Positions 57,275 through 62,172 of a DNA stretch of 62,172 nt are shown here, one piece after another. Origin of the DNA: an uncultured Bacteroidia bacterium (GTDB lineage: Bacteria; Bacteroidota; Bacteroidia; Bacteroidales; F082). The stretch lies in NCBI GenBank assembly GCA_902771635.1, contig CACXXW010000001.1, positions 1 to 62,172 on the forward strand, in the 5' to 3' direction. Below the pieces are notes generated by a model that saw only the letters and a program-made list of their open reading frames with translations, did not search any database and was not told where the DNA came from. Every line of letters begins with the position of its first letter. The stretch's first letter is position 1. Made by a program: the position numbers and the translations under genes.

Positions 57275-59941
57275 ATGAAACTGCTCCGAATACTATCAGC
57301 ACTATTCTTTACTTGTCTTTTTGCTTTGCCTTTGGCATTTTCTCAGGACATCTCGACCCAAGGCACCGAGTTTTGGGTTTCCTTCATGGGAAACGGATTC
57401 AAGACCAGATATAATGAATTGGAATTGCCTGAGTTTACTTGGCTCAGGATACAGTTGATTGTCAGTGCTAAGCGTGATTGCAACTGCACCATCACGAATC
57501 CCAATACCAATTATCAGCAGTCCTTTCATGTGAACGCCAACAGCACCTATCTGTTTGATGACATACCATGGGAACAAGCTTATATGGAGCTGAATGAGCA
57601 TGGACAAATCTTGAACAAAGGATTGCGCATCTCTGCCGATGATACGATTTCCGTGTATTGTGCCAACATTGCCGAGGTGTCGTTTGATGCTTCCTACATC
57701 CTTCCCACCCTCGCTTTGGGCAACGACTACATCATACAAACCTATGACCAATCTTCCGGTTCTTCTCCTTATAGCGATTATTATACTTCTGCCTTTCTCA
57801 TCGTTGCCCCCGAAGAAGGCGAAACCACGGTTGACATCACTCCTGCCACAAACACTTTGGACGGTCATACTGCCCACAATGCGTACAGCATCACCTTACG
57901 CAAAGGAGAAGCCTATCAAGTGCGTTCCCACAATAACTATTCAGCAAACCGTGACCTCAGCGGCACTCGAGTGACTGCTCGCGACTGCAAGAAGATTGCC
58001 GTGTTCAACGGCAACAACCTCACCAAAGTACCCAATAGCGGCAATGACTCCGACTGCATTTTCGAACAAGCCATGCCACTGACAGCTTGGGGGAAAAAGT
58101 TTGTTGTCACCGCTTCTCTCGGGCGCCAACTCAACGACATCGTAAAAATCACTTCCGCTCACGACAACAATGAAATCCACAGAAATGGTTCTGTATTGAC
58201 CACCCTTAATGCTGGACAATCCACAACTTTTGAATTGCCACAATCGGACAAATCGTGTTTCATAGAAGCCTCCCATAGTTGCGCGGTGTATTTGTACAAC
58301 CACTCGGCAGATAACGGTTTATGGGGCAGTGTTGGAGACGGGGCCCCCAGCATGGTGTGGATTGCCCCCATTGAGCAGCGCATCAACGAAATCACTTTCT
58401 CGACGTTCAATTATGTCAGTGAACACGACACTGACATAGACGACCACTATGTGAATATCATTGTCAACACAGAAGACATCCAACATGTCTATCTCGACAG
58501 CCAACCTTTGTCTTCATCACAGTTTGAGTCCGTGAATGGCACTTCCGAGTACAGCTTCATCAGGAGAAAAATAGACCATGGTGCACATCACTTGTCATGC
58601 GCCAATGGCTTCAATGCCCACGTGTATGGTTTCGGTCATGCCAAAGGCTACGCCTACCTTGTCGGATCCAAAGCCGCCGACCTATCCACAACGATTTTTG
58701 TCAATGGTGAAACCGTCCAGCAACTAGACACCATAAGCAGCTGTTCATTGGAATCCATCACCTTTGAGGCTGAAATCAACTACCAAAACTTCGAAGTGGA
58801 ATGGGACTTCGGAGACGGGACACCGCACAGTCACAGTATTACTGACCTACACACCTACAACAGCTATGGCTTGTATGAGGTCACGCTCACCGTCACGTCT
58901 GAAGAGACCCCTTGTCAATCCTCTTCCTCAATCTCCCAAACCGTTTACATTAGCCTAAACCATGCAAGCGATACCACTATTCACGACAACACATGCTACA
59001 ATGGTCCAAGCACATACAACCAGCATGGTTTCAACCTCTCCTACAACGCCCCTGGCATCTACAAAGACACTATCACCATACCACAACAGGGCTGCGATAG
59101 CACCGTATATCTCATTCTTGAAGTGGATGACGTGTACGATGACCCAAATCATCCTCTTACAATAGATACATGCAACTCCTACCGTTGGAATGACTCGACA
59201 TACACGACATCAGGATTTTTCCCTTACAGATCGACTAGTCCCTTAGGCTGCGACAGCATTGTGTATCTCGACTTGACACTATCTTATTCGCCCACACCTG
59301 ACAAAATCCAGCCTTACCCTAACAACGGCTCAACGGTCTGGACAGGCTACCCTAACCCTAACGTCAACGACACTGTTTTTGTAGTCACCAACACGGAATT
59401 TTTCTCCTTCCAATATACCTTTAGGGTTAAGGAAACAAAACATAACAAAAATGAGTGTCTTTGGACCTCCTGCAAATGGTCTATTAGCAAGACTTCATGG
59501 GCCATCGACACTATCCCTGGAGGCGTACAGATACAAAACGATACATGTTTTAGTGATTGCACTGTCTTTATAGCCGACCGCGATGAGGATTATGTCACCC
59601 TTACCGCTATTATGAGTAACAGCTGCGACATTGATACTTGCAAAATCTTTCTCAAGTCCTCTTTCCTTGGCATAGATGAACAGAATACAGGCCAATCCGA
59701 CTTCAACATCGTGCCCAACCCCAATCACGGCGAGATGGAACTTCATTTGGAGCAGCTGACTGGCAAAGTGAACATCAAAGTGTATGATATGAGAGGAGCT
59801 CTCGTTGATATCATCGAGACCTACAACGACTTGGATTCCAAAACTTTGCATTACACATTGGAGCACACCTCATCAGGCTTCTATTTCTTCGTTGCCACAG
59901 CAAAAGAAGGAACCATTGCAAAGAAAGTCATCATTGAATAA
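57275..59941 (+). CDS. Secreted IgGFc-binding-like protein with PKD, GCDS and T9SS sorting domains
   Basis: An 888-residue exported protein. Signal peptide (1-23), then an IgGFc-binding-protein N-terminal-like domain (about 28-490: STQGTEFWVSFMGNGF, VYCANIAEVSFDASYILPTL, RVTARDCKKIAVFNGNN), a PKD domain (about 500-590, VEWDFGDGTPHSH), GCDS modules (about 590-680), then the C-terminal block shared with the proteins at 46741 and 50320 (TNTEFFSFQYTFRV ... IFLKSSFLGI) and a type A sorting domain (FNIVPNPNHGEMELHL). The N-terminal domain family was named for a eukaryotic immunoglobulin-Fc binder, but bacterial members are mostly uncharacterised; mucin binding is a possibility. No catalytic residues seen. 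Confidence 0.85.
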   Translation: MKLLRILSALFFTCLFALPLAFSQDISTQGTEFWVSFMGNGFKTRYNELELPEFTWLRIQLIVSAKRDCNCTITNPNTNYQQSFHVNANSTYLFDDIPWEQAYMELNEHGQILNKGLRISADDTISVYCANIAEVSFDASYILPTLALGNDYIIQTYDQSSGSSPYSDYYTSAFLIVAPEEGETTVDITPATNTLDGHTAHNAYSITLRKGEAYQVRSHNNYSANRDLSGTRVTARDCKKIAVFNGNNLTKVPNSGNDSDCIFEQAMPLTAWGKKFVVTASLGRQLNDIVKITSAHDNNEIHRNGSVLTTLNAGQSTTFELPQSDKSCFIEASHSCAVYLYNHSADNGLWGSVGDGAPSMVWIAPIEQRINEITFSTFNYVSEHDTDIDDHYVNIIVNTEDIQHVYLDSQPLSSSQFESVNGTSEYSFIRRKIDHGAHHLSCANGFNAHVYGFGHAKGYAYLVGSKAADLSTTIFVNGETVQQLDTISSCSLESITFEAEINYQNFEVEWDFGDGTPHSHSITDLHTYNSYGLYEVTLTVTSEETPCQSSSSISQTVYISLNHASDTTIHDNTCYNGPSTYNQHGFNLSYNAPGIYKDTITIPQQGCDSTVYLILEVDDVYDDPNHPLTIDTCNSYRWNDSTYTTSGFFPYRSTSPLGCDSIVYLDLTLSYSPTPDKIQPYPNNGSTVWTGYPNPNVNDTVFVVTNTEFFSFQYTFRVKETKHNKNECLWTSCKWSISKTSWAIDTIPGGVQIQNDTCFSDCTVFIADRDEDYVTLTAIMSNSCDIDTCKIFLKSSFLGIDEQNTGQSDFNIVPNPNHGEMELHLEQLTGKVNIKVYDMRGALVDIIETYNDLDSKTLHYTLEHTSSGFYFFVATAKEGTIAKKVIIE

Positions 59942-59965
59942 TAGCTTACTCACCACACTATAACA

Positions 59966-59997
59966 GAAAACGGCTGGCACTAAGTCAGCCGTTTCTG
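59966..59997. terminator. Hairpin terminator at the end of the T9SS cargo island
   Basis: AAACGGCTG (59968-59976) pairs with CAGCCGTTT (59986-59994), followed by a T-rich stretch on the plus strand. On the minus strand it is preceded by an A-run, so it may serve both convergent genes. Confidence 0.8.
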
Positions 59998-60039
59998 ATT
60001 ACAAGGATATGAAAAAGTGATTTACTTCAATTTTCTGCT

Positions 60040-60864
60040 TCAACGAACAGGTGATTCCAAAGCTTTAACCCTGCCCCCTACCTTGTCGCCTTCCAACACG
60101 GGATTGCCGTAGTAAGCAATATCACCAGAACCAATGATACTATATGTCAGCTTGTTGCTGACATTGGCAGTGATGTCACCCGAACCAGCAATGTCGGCTT
60201 CCATAACATCTATCGTGCAAGCCAAGTCACAGTCGCCAGAGCCTGCAATACTGACCTCAGCCTTGTTTACCATACCACTGTCAATCTTCGCATTGCCCGA
60301 ACCAGCCACATCCACTTCTAATTTGTCGCAAGCTAGGTCAGGCATGCTGATATCACCCGATCCAGCAATCTGCAACTCCAAATGAGAAACATTGACGGCT
60401 TCCTTGAAGACGATGTTGCCCGAACCAGCCACAAAGAATTCCATCTTGTCGCCATTCAACGGACTCATCATATAGATATTGCCACTTCCAGCAAGGCCAG
60501 CCTCATTCAAACTTGGGGCGGTAATGTCAATGACAAATTCCGTCGGACAAAGGTTGACGTTCTTATGCTTCTGTTGTCGTTCCATAATCAGTTCTTTCTC
60601 TTTCACCTTAATGTCGAGGTATTCCAACAAGTTTTCATCCACACGGAAAGTGCAGGAATAATCATCTGAAACAGTGAAATTGAGCGTCGCAGGAAGAAGC
60701 AGTGACAAGTCTTCAAAAGCGTTCACATCACAATTGCGGGTGACGATGTTGCCATTGCCTTTGACGGTTTCTCCGCCCAGCGACTCACCGCTAATGGCTA
60801 TGCTACACGATTGGACAACCATAACGAAGATAGAGACCGCGATAATCAAAAAATGTCTTTTCAT
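60040..60864 (-). CDS. Head-GIN (DUF2807) domain lipoprotein
   Basis: A 274-residue protein with a type II signal peptide (Cys20, VVQSC) and a DUF2807 beta-helix-like domain. It contains seven repeats of the AGSGD/AGSGN kind (GLAGSGNIY, VAGSGNIV, IAGSGDIS ...), which form turns of a parallel beta structure. The family is common in Bacteroidota and of unknown function. It is 76 bases downstream of the ABC-2 exporter gene on the same strand, and may be co-transcribed with it. Confidence 0.9.
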   Translation of the reverse strand: MKRHFLIIAVSIFVMVVQSCSIAISGESLGGETVKGNGNIVTRNCDVNAFEDLSLLLPATLNFTVSDDYSCTFRVDENLLEYLDIKVKEKELIMERQQKHKNVNLCPTEFVIDITAPSLNEAGLAGSGNIYMMSPLNGDKMEFFVAGSGNIVFKEAVNVSHLELQIAGSGDISMPDLACDKLEVDVAGSGNAKIDSGMVNKAEVSIAGSGDCDLACTIDVMEADIAGSGDITANVSNKLTYSIIGSGDIAYYGNPVLEGDKVGGRVKALESPVR

Positions 60865-60940
60865 AGTGCTGAAGTTTTAGTTGATTTTCTGTAAGACGGA
60901 GTTACGCCGAAAAAGTTACAGTATAGTGGAAGTTTTTCAT

Positions 60941-62122
60941 TTATTTTGAAAACATCACCTTCTCGCTGTTGAACATCTTTGTGAGTACCCAGATACCCAA
61001 CCCCGTATAGAGCGCGTTGGCGACAATCGTGATAATGATAGGCATCAGATGGGCTTCATGGGCAAAGACTTGTGACATGGCTAGCACACTGTTGTAAATC
61101 GGAATCAAGTAATAAGCGATGCTGTCCACTTTTGTGCCCGACATCATCGGAATCATGCCCACCAACATCACCACCAGCATCAAGGGAGCCATCACAGCCG
61201 AAGCTGCCTTTACAGACTTGGCCTTGGCCGAGATAATTGAGGTGACCGAGACAAGGATAAGTACCGTGCTGAAAATCAACAGTAAAAGCGTCACATAATC
61301 CGACACTTGATAGATGTTGGCATCCAAACCCATCTCATCGGCGTGAATCAATTTGGGCAACGACAGCATCATGCCCAAGAAGCTCGACAAGCCGCTCAAC
61401 ATGGCGAAAAACGAGAGACTCAACACCTTGCCCAAGGCCAGCTCACGACGCTTCAACGGTGTCACCAGCAAGGTGGCGATGGTGCCACGCTCTTTTTCAC
61501 CCGCGATGGAAGGCGGGGCTATCGACATGCAGCCCGAGAAAGCCATCAGCAAGAGCAGCATGGGAATCAGTTCGCTGAAGAAATTACCCACCACATCCTC
61601 ATTCGAGGCAAGGTCATACACTGCCCCCTCTTCCATTTTGTTAATGTCAAAGCGGTTGCAGATGGTGCTTTCGTATGCATCCAACGCTGCACTCACCATT
61701 GAATAGGCCTGCTGCGACGGCTCCGAAGCAGAGTTGTAGAGCAGTTGCACATTGGGTGCCATTTGATGGCCACTAATCGGGTCGTATTGTGCAGTCAAGG
61801 AATCAAAGTCCTTCGGGAAAACCAGAAGGATGTATTTGCTGTCTTTCAGTACAAGCTCATTACGGAGCTTCTCTGCATCGAAATTCTCTGTCACCATCTC
61901 CAGTGGCAAGGCTTCCAATACGGGATGCACGCTTTCAGGCAGGTTCTCAACATACATGATGGCAGGCTCCTCATCCTTAGGTTGCATGAAGTTGTTGCCC
62001 ATGAAGGAATAGATGAGATAAATTAGCAGACCCGGCATGATGACCGTGGTCATTAGCATGGTGCGGTCGCCAAAGAAGCGGGCGCATTCCTTCTTGATAA
62101 TGGTCCAAGTGTTGTTTTTCAT
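60941..62122 (-). CDS. ABC-2 type exporter permease (NatB-like)
   Basis: A 393-residue permease. One membrane span lies at about 24-42 (LMTTVIMPGLLIYLIYSF), then a large external domain (about 45-175), and five or six further spans at about 180-385 with the ABC-2 motif SIAPPSIAGEKERGTIATLL. This is the layout of NatB/YhaP exporters, which pump ions or hydrophobic compounds. It starts with ATG at 62122, whose first base is also the last base of the ATPase stop codon, so both are made together. A GTG at 62125 is an unlikely alternative. Confidence 0.92.
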   Translation of the reverse strand: MKNNTWTIIKKECARFFGDRTMLMTTVIMPGLLIYLIYSFMGNNFMQPKDEEPAIMYVENLPESVHPVLEALPLEMVTENFDAEKLRNELVLKDSKYILLVFPKDFDSLTAQYDPISGHQMAPNVQLLYNSASEPSQQAYSMVSAALDAYESTICNRFDINKMEEGAVYDLASNEDVVGNFFSELIPMLLLLMAFSGCMSIAPPSIAGEKERGTIATLLVTPLKRRELALGKVLSLSFFAMLSGLSSFLGMMLSLPKLIHADEMGLDANIYQVSDYVTLLLLIFSTVLILVSVTSIISAKAKSVKAASAVMAPLMLVVMLVGMIPMMSGTKVDSIAYYLIPIYNSVLAMSQVFAHEAHLMPIIITIVANALYTGLGIWVLTKMFNSEKVMFSK

Positions 62123-62172
62123 CACTCCATCCCTCCTTTCTTTTCCTTATAGATGTCGAAGAAACGGTCTTC
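62122..62172 (-). CDS. ABC transporter ATP-binding protein (C-terminal 16 residues only)
   Basis: The final 16 codons of an open frame that enters from the window edge, ending FFDIYKEKKGGME and a stop. The stop TGA shares a base with the permease ATG. The context and the F-x-x-I/V-Y end fit NatA-type ATPases. The protein is cut by the window edge, so the nucleotide-binding domain is not visible. Confidence 0.6.
   Translation of the reverse strand, partial: EDRFFDIYKEKKGGME

Noticed and set aside
34846-59941. Possible frameshifts in the long secreted-protein genes
   Set aside because: All long frames run uninterrupted from signal peptide to sorting domain, with domain order intact; no breaks were seen.
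1-62172. Transposases, integrases, attachment sites, tRNA or rRNA genes
   Set aside because: No open frame resembles a transposase or integrase. By reading the intergenic regions I saw no cloverleaf or rRNA-like segments; a covariance-model search would be decisive.

Overview
The window comes from a Bacteroidota genome, most likely an uncultured or lightly characterised gut or rumen member of the Bacteroidales. The evidence is the repeated TAnnTTTG promoter box (often TATTTTTG), start sites that mostly lack Shine-Dalgarno sequences, secreted proteins with type IX secretion system (T9SS) C-terminal sorting domains, gingipain-like and streptopain-like proteases, an Rnf complex in the order B-C-D-G-E-A behind an RseC-like gene, and DUF5606 and DUF4834 proteins. 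No rRNA, tRNA, CRISPR array, transposase or prophage was seen.

Layout. (1) 1-7850: a DUF4143-type AAA ATPase, then a minus-strand group of poorly known genes (tail-anchored zinc-ribbon protein, small P-loop protein, lipoprotein, secreted protein) and a membrane Ser/Thr kinase with an external lectin-like module, divergent from a putative regulator. Two of these genes share an almost identical 44-bp leader and start. (2) 7892-10166: pyrD/pyrK for pyrimidine synthesis, and a DUF5606 gene. (3) 10233-13054: a three-gene operon of a steroid 5-alpha-reductase-like membrane enzyme, an Old Yellow Enzyme family flavoprotein and a short-chain dehydrogenase. This matches the gene set known from gut Bacteroidales that reduce 3-oxo-delta4 bile acids or steroids. 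(4) 13172-16169: membrane metallopeptidase, small lipoprotein, PepD and ribosomal protein L34. (5) 16344-28901: surface-glycan genes, including a methyltransferase, two family 2 glycosyltransferases, a YfhO-like membrane protein, a CDP-glycerol-transferase-like protein, LicD, an SDR, a fused cytidylyltransferase/Gfo-Idh-MocA protein, a flippase and a YihY/BrkB protein. (6) 28972-34665: RseC-like protein and the whole Rnf complex. (7) 34887-59941: a 25-kb island of exported proteins: a C10 cysteine protease with a beta-helix, two paralogous C25 (gingipain-like) proteases, two PKD adhesin-like paralogues, two lipoprotein/outer-membrane-barrel pairs and an IgGFc-binding-like protein. (8) 60040-62172: a head-GIN (DUF2807) lipoprotein and an ABC-2 exporter, with only the last 16 codons of its ATPase inside the window.

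How the parts may work together: the glycan genes probably build or decorate the surface polysaccharide/LPS to which T9SS cargo is attached. The protease/adhesin island would supply that cargo for protein breakdown and adhesion. Rnf couples ferredoxin and NADH to an ion gradient in an anaerobe. The reductase operon would use reduced nicotinamide/flavin to saturate host or dietary steroids. Several families of short palindromic intergenic repeats lie near or overlap gene ends (pyrD, the methyltransferase) or sit in a leader (pyrK). The most striking leads are the reductase operon, the fused cytidylyltransferase/oxidoreductase with an altered EKP motif, the modular T9SS island with its shared C-terminal blocks, and the repeated leader in the kinase-linked cluster.
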